A DNA stretch of 64,000 bases from Vreelandella arcis (GTDB taxonomy: Bacteria > Pseudomonadota > Gammaproteobacteria > Pseudomonadales > Halomonadaceae), in the NCBI RefSeq assembly GCF_900103865.1, contig NZ_FNII01000008.1, positions 166,036 to 230,035 of the forward strand. The letters are read 5' to 3'. The position numbers and the translations under genes were made by a program. Positions within the stretch are counted from its first letter, which is position 1. The number at the start of each line of letters is the position of its first letter. Below are positions 43,387 through 52,734 of this stretch, in pieces. The notes beneath the pieces were generated by a model. It searched no databases, had not been told where the DNA came from, and saw only the letters and a list, made by a program, of their open reading frames with translations.

Positions 43387-44391
43387 ATGCCTGCCAGGGA
43401 GCGCTACCCCCACCTTCCCAAAGGCGTTGAGTACGCGCATATTGGCTGGGACTTTTTCATCTTAGCAGCCGTGGTTATTAACCTTGGCTTGTTATTGTTT
43501 GATTCGCTATTTTTGCTCGCCCCGTTTAACCAGGCTATTGAGGCACTATCACCGGGCTTTCATAGCATCTACCAATCGGCTATTCACAGCCGCTTTATTA
43601 CCATCGACCTATTTTTTGTTGGCATTTTTATCGCCGACGTTCTGCTTGGCTGGACGGTAGCCATTGCAGAGCGACGCTATCATCGCTGGTTTTTCTATCC
43701 CTTTGTGCATTGGTACGACGTGCTGGGCTGTATTCCCCTTAGCGGTTTCCGCTGGCTGCGCATTCTGAGGGTGATTTCGTTAATGAACCGGCTGCATCGC
43801 CTGCGTCTTATCAACATCGAACGCTGGGCGATTTATCAGTTTTTTGCCAAATACTATGAAATTCTGTTGGAAGAACTCTCCGACCGCATTGCCTTACGCT
43901 TACTGGATAACGTGCAGCATCAGATTCGCTCCAGCGACTCACTCACAGAGCGGGTTATTGACCGTGTTGTCATGCCGCGCAAACAGCAACTGATTCAAGA
44001 AATCGCCCAGCGGCTAGAGGCTTCGGTGGGCACCGCCTACCAACACAACCGGCAAGCGATTATGGCGGCGATTAGCGAGTTGGTCAGCCGCACGCTACGT
44101 GAAAGCCCCGAAATTCAGCGTCTGCGACGCCTGCCTATGGGTGAACCGGCCACCAGCGCAATGGAAGCCTCGCTGAGTGGCGTGGCTCAACGACTGGTCG
44201 ACGAGGTTGCCCTGGGAATTTACTCTCCGGAGTTTCGCGAGCTGGTGGTGGGCATGGCAGAGAACGGCTTTGATAGCTGGCTGACCGTAGATGAAGGGAG
44301 TGATCGAGTCACCGAACAAGTGCTATTTGACGTACTGGAAATGCTTAAAGATCAAGTACGCCACAAGGAATGGAAAGATCGTTATGAATAA
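43387..44391 (+). CDS. voltage-sensor-like membrane protein without a pore domain
   Basis: A 334-residue protein with four N-terminal hydrophobic segments: about 21-44, 71-92 (DLFFVGIFIADVLLG), 106-118 (HWYDVLGCIPL) and 121-142, where arginines repeat every three residues (RWLRILRVISLMNRLHRLR). This resembles the S1-S4 voltage sensor of ion channels, including the S3 aspartate. No S5-pore-S6 follows. The remaining 190 residues are charged and helical (cytosolic, probably coiled). I would call it an ion-transporter-like conserved protein of unknown function. AAAGGAG precedes the ATG. Confidence 0.7.
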   Translation: MPARERYPHLPKGVEYAHIGWDFFILAAVVINLGLLLFDSLFLLAPFNQAIEALSPGFHSIYQSAIHSRFITIDLFFVGIFIADVLLGWTVAIAERRYHRWFFYPFVHWYDVLGCIPLSGFRWLRILRVISLMNRLHRLRLINIERWAIYQFFAKYYEILLEELSDRIALRLLDNVQHQIRSSDSLTERVIDRVVMPRKQQLIQEIAQRLEASVGTAYQHNRQAIMAAISELVSRTLRESPEIQRLRRLPMGEPATSAMEASLSGVAQRLVDEVALGIYSPEFRELVVGMAENGFDSWLTVDEGSDRVTEQVLFDVLEMLKDQVRHKEWKDRYE

Positions 44392-44392
44392 T

Positions 44393-45787
44393 CTACAACG
44401 TTACCGGGGCTAACGGCCGCTCGGTTAAACAGGCGGCAACGATACTTAATGCCTGAATGAGCTCGCTGCGATCCGCTGCGGCCCCCACACACAGACGAAT
44501 AGCCTGCGGCGCTGGCGTGCTACCTACACAAAAAGGCTCTGCGCTGCTTACTTTAACACCACGCTGTAGCAGCCGATCACAGAGCTCTAGTGCGCGACTC
44601 CCCTCCGGAAGCGTAAGCCAGACATTACTGCTATGCGAACGCCCGCTTAACGTAAATCCTTGAAGCCATTCGGCGGCCAACTGCTGACGCTCGGCTAACT
44701 CTTGGGTTTGCCAGTCAAGTAAGGTGTCAGCCGCGGTTTGGTTAATCCAATGGCAAGCAACGTCGACCATTAACGGCGGCACCATCCAACTCTGCGCGCG
44801 AAGGCCCGCGGCTAGTCGTTCGTATAGGCTGTCAGGTGCACGCAGCACGCCAATACGCAGCCCGCCAGCCAGCACCTTAGCGGTACTAAAGACGAACAAC
44901 GTGCGTTCCGGGGCCAACTTATAAAGGAGGGTGCCACGCAGCTCCAGCGGTAAATACTGCACGCCATCCTCTATTAGCCAGATATCATAGCGCCTCGCCA
45001 ACGCCACCAACTGTTCACGACGCGACTCGCTCAGGCAAGCACCCGTGGGGTTGTTTTGATCCGGCGTAATATAAATCGCCCTCGGCGGCTGACGGGCACA
45101 CTGAGCCTCTAGCTGATCCATGCGCATGCCGTCATCATCCTGACCAATTCCTACTAACTTAAGATGCCCCTGTTGTGCAGCACTAATCGCACCCGGATAC
45201 GTTAAGGCATCGGCGGCCAACAGCTCGCCCGGCCGTAGCAAGGTACTCAGCGTCAAACTAAGGCCATGTTGCCCTCCCTGAGTTATCAGCAATTCATCGG
45301 CCACCAGCGGCATGCCTAACCTATTCAACCAGCTCGCTAATGCTTCGCGGTGCTCTCGGCGACCTTGAGCTTCTTGGTAGGTAACGCCGCGCGCCAGTGC
45401 GGCCTCTGAATGGCTTAAACTAACCAGTGCCTCACTCAGCAATGACTGTCGCAAGGGATGCGGTGGTGGCAAGCTAAGACTTAAATCGATCACACCGGGC
45501 ATTTCGTCAGCGGGAAACGACGGGCTAAAAGCGTTGTCCTGCGCCGGGCTTTTCACATAGGTGCCACTACCCACGCGGGCCAACACCCACCCATTGCGTT
45601 CAGCCTCTGCATAACCCCGCGTCACCGTACCTATCGTCACGCCTAATGCATCCGCCAAACGGCGCTGGGGCGGCAAACGCTCACCGGGCGCTAACGTTCC
45701 TGCACGAATGTCGGCCTCTATTGCGTGTGCGATGGCGCGATAGCGCGAACCGTTAAATGCGTCCAGTGATGGAACCCACATTGTCAT
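44393..45787 (-). CDS. MocR-subfamily GntR regulator with aminotransferase domain
   Basis: N-terminal GntR winged HTH (about 12-75, YRAIAHAIEADIRAGTLAPGERLPPQRRLADALGV) joined to a fold-type I PLP aminotransferase domain. TPDQNNPTGACLS and the PLP lysine region STAKVLAGGLRIG (about 300) are visible. In MocR proteins the aminotransferase half senses PLP or amino compounds. It diverges from a LysE exporter, a common pairing that suggests it controls amino-acid export. Its start codon lies inside the palindrome at 45780. Confidence 0.88.
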   Translation of the reverse strand: MTMWVPSLDAFNGSRYRAIAHAIEADIRAGTLAPGERLPPQRRLADALGVTIGTVTRGYAEAERNGWVLARVGSGTYVKSPAQDNAFSPSFPADEMPGVIDLSLSLPPPHPLRQSLLSEALVSLSHSEAALARGVTYQEAQGRREHREALASWLNRLGMPLVADELLITQGGQHGLSLTLSTLLRPGELLAADALTYPGAISAAQQGHLKLVGIGQDDDGMRMDQLEAQCARQPPRAIYITPDQNNPTGACLSESRREQLVALARRYDIWLIEDGVQYLPLELRGTLLYKLAPERTLFVFSTAKVLAGGLRIGVLRAPDSLYERLAAGLRAQSWMVPPLMVDVACHWINQTAADTLLDWQTQELAERQQLAAEWLQGFTLSGRSHSSNVWLTLPEGSRALELCDRLLQRGVKVSSAEPFCVGSTPAPQAIRLCVGAAADRSELIQALSIVAACLTERPLAPVTL

Positions 45788-45796
45788 GGTGACAAT
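45780..45796. promoter_or_regulatory. palindrome over the MocR start codon
   Basis: ATTGTCA-TGG-TGACAAT, perfect arms. The MocR ATG (45787, minus strand) falls within it. Shares ATTGT...ATGG...ACAAT with the palindrome at 45866. Confidence 0.55.
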
Positions 45797-45865
45797 AAAA
45801 CCTTTGACGTCAATTTAAAGCCCATTATGCTAGGTAAAACCACCGAATAATACCACTTTAAATAA

Positions 45866-45883
45866 TATTGTATGGATACAATA
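45866..45883. promoter_or_regulatory. palindrome just upstream of the LysE start
   Basis: TATTGTAT-GG-ATACAATA, perfect 8-base arms, ending two bases before the ATG at 45886. Likely MocR operator; a repressor bound here would overlap the translation start of lysE. Confidence 0.6.
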
Positions 45884-45885
45884 AA

Positions 45886-46491
45886 ATGAACAGCGAATGG
45901 TTAATCCTCGGCCCTGCCGCGCTCTATATGATGTCGATGACGCTTACCCCCGGGCCGAACAACATTATGCTCACCGCCTCGGGCGCTAACTTTGGTTTTC
46001 GGCGTACGCTGCCGCATATGTGGGGGATTTTAGGCGGCTGTTTTATACTGTTTGCAGGTATCGCGTTGGGCTTAGGTATGTTGTTTGAGCGCTACCCGGC
46101 ATTCCAAACCACGCTGCGCTGGGTGGGTAGCGCTTATTTGCTTTACCTTGCCTGGAAGATCGCCAGCGCGCCGCCGCCCAATCTCAAGGTGCGGGAGCAT
46201 AGCGTCCCGTTTACCTTCTGGCAGGCGGCCGCGTTTCAATTTGCCAACCCTAAAGCGTGGGTGATGGGCTTGGCACTGATGGCTGGCTTTCTCCCCGAAA
46301 GCGGCCCGCCGGTGTTCAATGCGCTGCTGCTGGCAGGCTTTGCCGAAATAGTGGGATTACCGTGCATTGCTTTATGGGCCGCCTTTGGCAGTGCCATTGG
46401 GCAGTGGATCAAAAGCGACAAGGCATGGCGGGCGTTTAATATCACCATGGGCATTTTGACCGCCGCCTGCGTAGTGTTGATTCTTGGCTAG
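45886..46491 (+). CDS. LysE/RhtB-family amino-acid exporter
   Basis: 201 residues with about six hydrophobic helices. The N-terminal MTLTPGPNNIMLTASGANFGFRRTLPH is the LysE/RhtB signature (TPGPN). FQFANPKAWVMGLA (about 112-125) is another family motif. Exports amino acids or homoserine-like compounds. I use the ATG at 45886. A TTG six codons earlier lies inside the palindrome. Divergent from the MocR gene, its probable regulator. Confidence 0.88.
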   Translation: MNSEWLILGPAALYMMSMTLTPGPNNIMLTASGANFGFRRTLPHMWGILGGCFILFAGIALGLGMLFERYPAFQTTLRWVGSAYLLYLAWKIASAPPPNLKVREHSVPFTFWQAAAFQFANPKAWVMGLALMAGFLPESGPPVFNALLLAGFAEIVGLPCIALWAAFGSAIGQWIKSDKAWRAFNITMGILTAACVVLILG

Positions 46492-46541
46492 GTTTAGCAC
46501 CGCATGCTCAAGACGTCACCAAATCTGAGTTTACTCAGCTA

Positions 46542-46637
46542 ATGGATGTGTCCCTGTCTTATCGTAAGATTGATTGGGAACATACCGTTGCGGGCACTTC
46601 AGGCTCTGACGACTGGCGCGCGCCCATCGAGAGCTAA
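46542..46637 (+). CDS. candidate 31-residue small protein (or sRNA) before a strong terminator
   Basis: ATG at 46542 opens a frame that encodes MDVSLSYRKIDWEHTVAG followed by a tail ending DDWRAPIES, then TAA. A perfect 12-base hairpin with a GTTTT tail begins eight bases later. No clear ribosome site precedes it, so it could equally be a small RNA or just the 3' UTR of the LysE transcript. It is not a recognised family. Confidence 0.35.
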   Translation: MDVSLSYRKIDWEHTVAGTSGSDDWRAPIES

Positions 46638-46645
46638 GCGCCTCG

Positions 46646-46680
46646 CCATGCGTAGCCTGCAAAGGCTACGCATGGGTTTT
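46646..46680 (+). terminator. strong terminator between lysE and polA
   Basis: Perfect 12-base stem CCATGCGTAGCC / GGCTACGCATGG with a TGCAAA loop, followed by GTTTT on the plus strand. It ends the lysE/small-ORF transcript. The minus-strand side has no T-run. Confidence 0.85.
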
Positions 46681-46707
46681 ATCGCCAACGGCTCACCTAA
46701 GCGGCCC

Positions 46708-49476
46708 TTAGTGGGCTTCGTCCCAGTTGTTACCGCTTTCCGCTTCTACAATAAGCGGCACGCTCAGTTGCGCGGCGCCTTGCATACGCTGCTGAATCTG
46801 TTGGATAAAGGCGTCTACCTGAGCCTCGGCCACTTCAAATACCAGTTCGTCGTGCACCTGCATGACCATCAGCGCGTCAAATTCCCCCTCTGCCAGCCAG
46901 GCGTCCACATCAATCATCGCTTGCTTAATGATATCGGCCGCCGTGCCTTGCATGGGCGCGTTGATCGCGGTGCGCTCCGCTCCCTGACGCCGGTTACGGT
47001 TTTGGGAGTGAATTTCGGGTAGGTAGAGACGGCGCCCGAATACAGTTTCCACAAAGCCGTCTTCCGCTGCCTGGCTGCGAATACGCTCCATGTAGCGCGC
47101 CACGCCCGGATAGCGGTCAAAGTAGCGGTCGATGTAGGTTTGCGCTTGATTACGCTCAATGTGCAACTGGCGTGAAAGACCCCAGGCGCTCATCCCATAG
47201 ATCAAGCCGAAGTTGATGGCTTTGGCGCTGCGCCGCTGATCACCGGAGACTTTTTCAAGCGAGGTGCCAAACACTTCCGCAGCGGTAGCGGTATGAATAT
47301 CGCGCCCCTCGGCAAACGCTTCCAGCAGCCCCTTGTCCTCCGAGAGGTGCGCCATGATGCGCAGTTCGATCTGCGAGTAGTCGGCCGCGACGATGCGATA
47401 GCCGGGGCGAGCCACGAACGCCTGGCGAATCTTGCGGCCTTCTTCGGTGCGGATCGGGATGTTCTGCAGATTGGGATCGGACGACGATAGCCGCCCGGTG
47501 GCCGTCACCGCTTGGTGGTAGCTGGTATGCACCCGCCCGGTGGCTTTATTGAGCAGGCGCGGCAGCTTATCGGTGTAGGTGGACTTCAGCTTGGCCAGCC
47601 CGCGATGCTGCATAATCACCTTGGGCAGTGGGTAATCCAGTGCCAGTTCTTCAAGCACCGCTTCTGCCGTGGAGGGCGCACCTTTGGGGGTCTTTTTGAG
47701 TACCGGGATTTTCTGTTCTTCAAACAGAATCTGCCCCAGCTGTTTGGGCGAACCCAGGTTGAACTCACGGCCCGCCAGTTCATACGCCTGACTTTCAAGT
47801 TCGCGAATCCGGGTGTCTAGCTGCTGGCTCTGTTCATGGAGGCGCTCAGCATCCAAAGCCACGCCGTTGCGTTCAATGCGCGAGAGCACGCTGATCAGCG
47901 GCAGCTCAAGGGTGTCCAGCACCTCGGCCAAGCGGCCCTCTCGCTCGACCTGGGGGCGCAACGTCTCTTGCAGTCGCAGGGTAATATCCACGTCTTCACA
48001 GGCATATGGCGCCGCCTGCTCCAGGGCTATCTGGTTAAAGGTCAGTTGCTTGGCGCCTTTTCCGGCGATCTCCTCAAACGAGATGGTGGTTTCGCCCAGG
48101 TACTTCAGCGCCAGCGAGTCCATGTCGTGGCGGGTGGCGGTGGAGTTCAGTACATAGGAGGCCAGCATGGTGTCGGCCAGCGGCCCTGACACGCTAATGT
48201 CGTAGTTCGCCAGTACGGAAATATCGTACTTGAGGTTTTGGCCGATTTTGGTTTTCTGCGGGTCTTCGAGCAGCGGTTTTAGCGCGGCCAGCACGGCTTT
48301 ACGATCAAGCTGCTGGGGGGCATCCAGATAGTCGTGGGCAAGCGGAATATAGGCGGCTTCACCAGCCTCCAGTGCCAGGCCGATGCCGACGATTTCCGCC
48401 TCCATGTAATTGAGGCTGGTGGTTTCCAGGTCGAAGCAGAAGCGCTCCGCTTTTTTGAGCCGCTCAAGCCAAGCGTCGAATTCGCTTTGGCTGACGATGA
48501 CGTGATCATGACGCTCACTGGGGGCAGGCGCCGGGCTATCGTCGACCGCATCGGCGGATGCCGGCTCGCCACCCTTTACGTCATCAACGCCTTCGTCTTT
48601 GCCCTCGAGCAGCTCACCGAGCCACTGCTTAAACTCCATCTCTTTGTAAAGTTCTACCAGCGCTTCGCGGTCGGGATGGGCGATATCCAGGTCGTCCAGC
48701 CCCACCGGCAGGTCGCAGTCGACTTTGATCGTGGCGAGCTGGTAGGAGAGAAACGCCTGCTCGCGGTTTTCCTCAAGCTTCTTGGGAAGCGTTTTTGCGC
48801 CACGGAATGACAGCGTTTTTACCCGCTCCAAATCATCGTAGATGGTATCGAGCCCGCCGCCCATGCCCTGTAGCAGGCCAATAGCGGTCTTTTCCCCCAC
48901 CCCAGGCACGCCGGGGATGTTATCCACCTTGTCGCCCATCAGAGCGAGAAAGTCGATAATCAGCGCCGGCGGCAGGCCAAACTTCTCTTCAACCCTTGCT
49001 TCGTCGAGGGTTTCGTCCTTCATGGTGTTGACCAGCGTGATATGAGCGTTTACCAGCTGCGCCATGTCTTTATCGCCGGTGGAGATGACCGCATCGCGCC
49101 CCGCCTGGGTGGCGTGGTGGGCCAAGGTGCCAATCACGTCGTCCGCTTCGACGCCGTCGATGCATAACAGCGGCAGGCCAAGGGCTTTCACGCAGGCATG
49201 GAGTGGCTTGATTTGGCTGCGCAGGTCGTCGGGCATCGGCGGGCGATGCGCTTTGTATTCGCTATACAGCTCATCGCGAAAGGTTTTTCCCGGCGCGTCG
49301 AACACCACCGCCATAGGGCTTTCGGGGTAATCTTTGATCAGCCGTTTGAGCATGTTCAGCACACCCTTAACGGCCCCCGTGGGCTGGCCGTTAGAGGTCG
49401 TTAAAGGCGGCAGCGCATGAAACGCGCGATAAAGGTACGAGGAGCCATCGACAAGCACGATCGGAGCACGGGCCAT
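46708..49476 (-). CDS. polA: DNA polymerase I
   Basis: Repair and Okazaki-fragment polymerase. The 5' nuclease domain (about 1-290) has DGSSYLYRAFHALP and GVEADDVIGTLA. The proofreading domain is active-looking, with FDLETTSLNY (about 346). The polymerase domain has DYSQIELRIMAHLS (about 696), the O-helix RRSAKAINFGLIYG, and VHDELVFEV. Length 922 is normal. I start at ATG 49476; the 35-codon upstream extension is not family sequence. Divergent from thrB as in Pseudomonas. Confidence 0.97.
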   Translation of the reverse strand: MARAPIVLVDGSSYLYRAFHALPPLTTSNGQPTGAVKGVLNMLKRLIKDYPESPMAVVFDAPGKTFRDELYSEYKAHRPPMPDDLRSQIKPLHACVKALGLPLLCIDGVEADDVIGTLAHHATQAGRDAVISTGDKDMAQLVNAHITLVNTMKDETLDEARVEEKFGLPPALIIDFLALMGDKVDNIPGVPGVGEKTAIGLLQGMGGGLDTIYDDLERVKTLSFRGAKTLPKKLEENREQAFLSYQLATIKVDCDLPVGLDDLDIAHPDREALVELYKEMEFKQWLGELLEGKDEGVDDVKGGEPASADAVDDSPAPAPSERHDHVIVSQSEFDAWLERLKKAERFCFDLETTSLNYMEAEIVGIGLALEAGEAAYIPLAHDYLDAPQQLDRKAVLAALKPLLEDPQKTKIGQNLKYDISVLANYDISVSGPLADTMLASYVLNSTATRHDMDSLALKYLGETTISFEEIAGKGAKQLTFNQIALEQAAPYACEDVDITLRLQETLRPQVEREGRLAEVLDTLELPLISVLSRIERNGVALDAERLHEQSQQLDTRIRELESQAYELAGREFNLGSPKQLGQILFEEQKIPVLKKTPKGAPSTAEAVLEELALDYPLPKVIMQHRGLAKLKSTYTDKLPRLLNKATGRVHTSYHQAVTATGRLSSSDPNLQNIPIRTEEGRKIRQAFVARPGYRIVAADYSQIELRIMAHLSEDKGLLEAFAEGRDIHTATAAEVFGTSLEKVSGDQRRSAKAINFGLIYGMSAWGLSRQLHIERNQAQTYIDRYFDRYPGVARYMERIRSQAAEDGFVETVFGRRLYLPEIHSQNRNRRQGAERTAINAPMQGTAADIIKQAMIDVDAWLAEGEFDALMVMQVHDELVFEVAEAQVDAFIQQIQQRMQGAAQLSVPLIVEAESGNNWDEAH

Positions 49477-49650
49477 AACCAAATTCCATTGTGAGCAAAC
49501 AGTAAGAAAGTCTGCTCGCCATGATACGCGTTCAACGCCTACGCTGCAGACCCAAGATAGTTCAATGGCGTACTTCAACATGACACAACGCTGCCAACTG
49601 TGGCATCAAGCCGCTACAATAATGGGCTTAGCAACCTGGGCGAGATTCTC

Positions 49651-50610
49651 ATGGCTGTATTCACCCCGCTTAGCGACGCACAGGTCGCTACGTTTTTAGA
49701 AAAATTTGATGTAGGTAACTTCGTTTCGCTCAAGGGCGTGGCGGCCGGCACCGAAAATTCGACCTTTTTTGTGACCACCGACCGCCGCGAATTGGTATTA
49801 ACCCTGTTCGAGCAAGGCGAGCATGCCGAGCTGCCGTTTTTTGTCGAGTTACTCGACTATTTGGATGAGCATCGCCTGCCGGTTCCGGGCACGGTGCACG
49901 ACCGCGACGGTATCTCACTGCACAGCCTGGCCCATAAGCCGGCGCTGCTATTTCCGCGCTTGCCGGGGCGCCATCCCGAGGCACCCAACCTCAGCCAATG
50001 CCAGGCACTCGGCGATACCCTCGGGCGGATGCACGTGGTTTCCAAGCGCTTCCCTGGGCACCGCCCCAACCCGCGAGACCTGCATTGGCTGCGCGTGATG
50101 CATCACAAAGTGCTGACCTACTTAAGCCCAGACGACCAAATGTTAATGAAAGACGAGGTCGATGATTTCGAAAGCGCGTTCGCCCAGCACGACGAACTGC
50201 CGCAAGGCGCGCTACACGGCGACTTATTCCGCGATAACACGCTGTTTGAAGGCGATACGCTCGGCGGTATTATCGATTTTTATAATGGCTGCACAGGGGA
50301 TTTGCTGTTTGACTTGGCCATTGTGATTAACGACTGGGCTTCCAACCAAGACGGCTCGCTGAGTAGCGAACGCTATGAGGCCATCTTGAGCGCTTATCAG
50401 GCGCGTCGCGCCCTAACGGCGGATGAGCAAGCGCTGTGGCCGACCATGTTGCGCATGACTGCGCTGCGCTATTGGCTATCGCGTCTGCTGGTTGTTTATG
50501 TTGACCCGCCCGCCCACGACTTAACGCCCCATGATCCCGAGCGCTTCCGTACCATTCTAAAAACGCGCATAGCCAAAGGCGCGTTGCCGCTACCCAAGGT
50601 GTCTTCATGA
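49651..50610 (+). CDS. thrB: homoserine kinase (ThrB, aminoglycoside-phosphotransferase fold)
   Basis: Phosphorylates homoserine in threonine synthesis. The fold is the Pseudomonas-type APH/choline kinase superfamily, not the GHMP type of E. coli ThrB. MAVFTPLSDAQVATFL starts the family. GVAAGTENSTFFV is the nucleotide loop. HGDLFRDNTLF (catalytic Asp near 190) and GGIIDFYNG (about 205-213) complete the kinase core. Length 319. Adjacent to polA as in Pseudomonas, and overlaps speA by four bases. Confidence 0.92.
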   Translation: MAVFTPLSDAQVATFLEKFDVGNFVSLKGVAAGTENSTFFVTTDRRELVLTLFEQGEHAELPFFVELLDYLDEHRLPVPGTVHDRDGISLHSLAHKPALLFPRLPGRHPEAPNLSQCQALGDTLGRMHVVSKRFPGHRPNPRDLHWLRVMHHKVLTYLSPDDQMLMKDEVDDFESAFAQHDELPQGALHGDLFRDNTLFEGDTLGGIIDFYNGCTGDLLFDLAIVINDWASNQDGSLSSERYEAILSAYQARRALTADEQALWPTMLRMTALRYWLSRLLVVYVDPPAHDLTPHDPERFRTILKTRIAKGALPLPKVSS

Positions 50611-52526
50611 GTGAGATAGCCGCCACCAGCCCCTCGGCCCTACGTGCCCGCCGCACCTGGAACATTGACCAGTGGGGCAGCGGTTACTTCGACGTGGATG
50701 ACCACGGCCAAGCGCTGGTGCGCCCGCTAGGCAGCAACGCGGAAGGCCCAGCGTTGCCGATTAGCGGCTTAGTTCGCCAACTTCAGGCCGCCGGTCTACG
50801 CCTGCCTGTGCTGGTACGCTTTAGCGATATCCTGCATGACCGCGTGGAACAGCTTTGCGGTGCCTTCGATATGGCGATGCAGGATAGCGACTACCGCGGC
50901 GGCTATACAGCGGTTTACCCCATCAAGGTTAACCAGCAGCGGCGCGTCGTAGAAGAAATTTTGGCCACCGCCGAACGGGGCAATGGCCGTGTTGGACTTG
51001 AGGCCGGCAGCAAGCCTGAACTACTGGCGGTACTCGCCTTATCGGACGGTGGCTCTTCGCTGATCGTATGCAATGGCTATAAGGATCGCGAATACATCCG
51101 CCTGGCCTTGCTAGGCGAAAAGCTCGGCCACCGGGTTTATCTGGTGGTGGAAAAGCTTTCAGAACTGGCGATGATTTTAGAGGAAGCCCGCGAGCTTGAC
51201 GTGACTCCACGCATTGGCCTGCGTGCGCGGCTTGCCTCGGTGGGCAAAGGCAAATGGCAAAACACCGGCGGTGAAAAATCCAAGTTCGGCCTAACCGCCA
51301 GCCAGATTTTGGAAGTGGTCGACACACTACGCTCCCAGGATGCCCTGGCAAGCCTGCAACTCGTGCATTTCCACCTGGGCTCACAGATTGCCAATATCCG
51401 CGATATCCAGCGCGGCCTGCGCGAGTGTGCCCGCTTTTACCAAAACCTGATAAGTCTGGGCGCGCCCATTGACACCGTCGATGTCGGCGGGGGCTTAGGC
51501 ATTGACTACGAAGGCACGCGTTCGCGCAGCGACTGCTCGGCCAACTACTCGATGCGCGAGTATGCTCGCAACGTGGTCAGCGCATTTGCCCAACTGTGCC
51601 AAGAAGCCAACCTGCCCCAGCCGCACTTAATTAGCGAATCTGGCCGAGCACTCACCGCCCATCACGCGGTGTTGATTACCAACGTGATCGGCGACGAACG
51701 CATCGACGCTACCCCACCCGAGCGCTCGCTTCAGAACGACCCACAGGTTGAGGCATTGTGGGGTGTCTTTGAGCAGTTATCCGAGCCCCAAGAACCTCGC
51801 GTGTTGGTAGAAGCGTGGCACGATCTCTTGCAAGCGGTGAGTGAGCTTCAGGATCGCTTCGTGATGGGACTGAACACGATCAACGCCCGCGCTGAGGGTG
51901 AACGCGTCTATATGGCCGCGTGCGCGCGACTGCGCGACCAGCTCGACACCCGCAACCGCGCTCACCGCGAAATCCTGGATGAGCTCGCCGATAAGTTGGC
52001 CGATAAGCTGTTCGTCAATTTTTCGCTGTTCCAGTCGGTACCCGACGTGTGGGGCATTGAGCAAATCTTCCCGGTGCTGCCGTTAAGCGGACTGGATCAA
52101 CCACCGACCCGTCGCGCGGTTATCCAGGACATCACCTGCGACTCGGACGGCCGCATCGATAACTATGTAGACGGCCAGGGCGTCGAAAGTACGCTCCCCA
52201 TTCCCGAGTGGGCAACGGATGACGAACGCTGGTTAGGTTTTTTCCTCGTCGGGGCTTATCAAGAAATTCTGGGGGATTTGCACAACTTATTTGGCGATAC
52301 CGACTCGGTGGATGCCGCCCTCGGCTCCAACGGCGAATGGGTGCTGACCAATCACCAGGCCGGCGACACGGTGGCCGATGTGCTTGGCTACGTAAATTTC
52401 GACGCACGGGTATTAAAGCAAAAACTCACGGAACAATTGATTACCAGCGGCTTTTCTACTCAAGAGCAGGCGCGCTTTGCAGCTAGCTTAAGCGACGGCT
52501 TAGAAGGCTACACGTATCTTGAGTAA
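50607..52526 (+). CDS. speA: biosynthetic arginine decarboxylase
   Basis: PLP enzyme making agmatine from arginine for putrescine synthesis. Fold-type III decarboxylase: the PLP lysine is in YPIKVNQQRRVVE (about 107). HFHLGSQIANIRD and GGGLGIDYEGTRS follow, and ESGRALTAHHAV is intact. Length 639 is normal. The ATG overlaps the thrB stop (ATGA), so both are co-translated. Terminator at 52555. speB is not adjacent. Confidence 0.96.
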   Translation: MSEIAATSPSALRARRTWNIDQWGSGYFDVDDHGQALVRPLGSNAEGPALPISGLVRQLQAAGLRLPVLVRFSDILHDRVEQLCGAFDMAMQDSDYRGGYTAVYPIKVNQQRRVVEEILATAERGNGRVGLEAGSKPELLAVLALSDGGSSLIVCNGYKDREYIRLALLGEKLGHRVYLVVEKLSELAMILEEARELDVTPRIGLRARLASVGKGKWQNTGGEKSKFGLTASQILEVVDTLRSQDALASLQLVHFHLGSQIANIRDIQRGLRECARFYQNLISLGAPIDTVDVGGGLGIDYEGTRSRSDCSANYSMREYARNVVSAFAQLCQEANLPQPHLISESGRALTAHHAVLITNVIGDERIDATPPERSLQNDPQVEALWGVFEQLSEPQEPRVLVEAWHDLLQAVSELQDRFVMGLNTINARAEGERVYMAACARLRDQLDTRNRAHREILDELADKLADKLFVNFSLFQSVPDVWGIEQIFPVLPLSGLDQPPTRRAVIQDITCDSDGRIDNYVDGQGVESTLPIPEWATDDERWLGFFLVGAYQEILGDLHNLFGDTDSVDAALGSNGEWVLTNHQAGDTVADVLGYVNFDARVLKQKLTEQLITSGFSTQEQARFAASLSDGLEGYTYLE

Positions 52527-52554
52527 CGGCTCGGTAAGAAGATAGCTATTTTTT

Positions 52555-52588
52555 ATTCCTCTAATACAAAAGGTTAGAGGAATTTTTT
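52555..52588 (+). terminator. speA terminator
   Basis: Ten-base stem ATTCCTCTAA / TTAGAGGAAT with a nine-base loop and a TTTTT tail. Confidence 0.9.
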
Positions 52589-52656
52589 ATTTTTGCTGCC
52601 AGTTCCCGCCAATAACCACCTCTGTCACCACATTCTGTAATCCCACCACAAAAAAG

Positions 52657-52662
52657 TATAAT
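52657..52662 (+). promoter_or_regulatory. possible -10 element ahead of the ptxS-like gene
   Basis: TATAAT in an AT-rich stretch, about 100 bases before the gene. A poor -35 (TTCTGT, 18-base spacer) precedes it. The operator at 52735 lies downstream of this promoter. Confidence 0.35.
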
Positions 52663-52734
52663 TTTATTTAACAGGCTAAAAATAAACCTTCCAGGGTGAT
52701 GGGCATTTGCCTTATCACCGTCATGGATCTACGA

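Noticed and set aside
45868..45885. Upstream TTG start for the LysE-family exporter
   Set aside because: It would lie inside the palindromic operator, has no ribosome site, and adds six residues not typical of the family.
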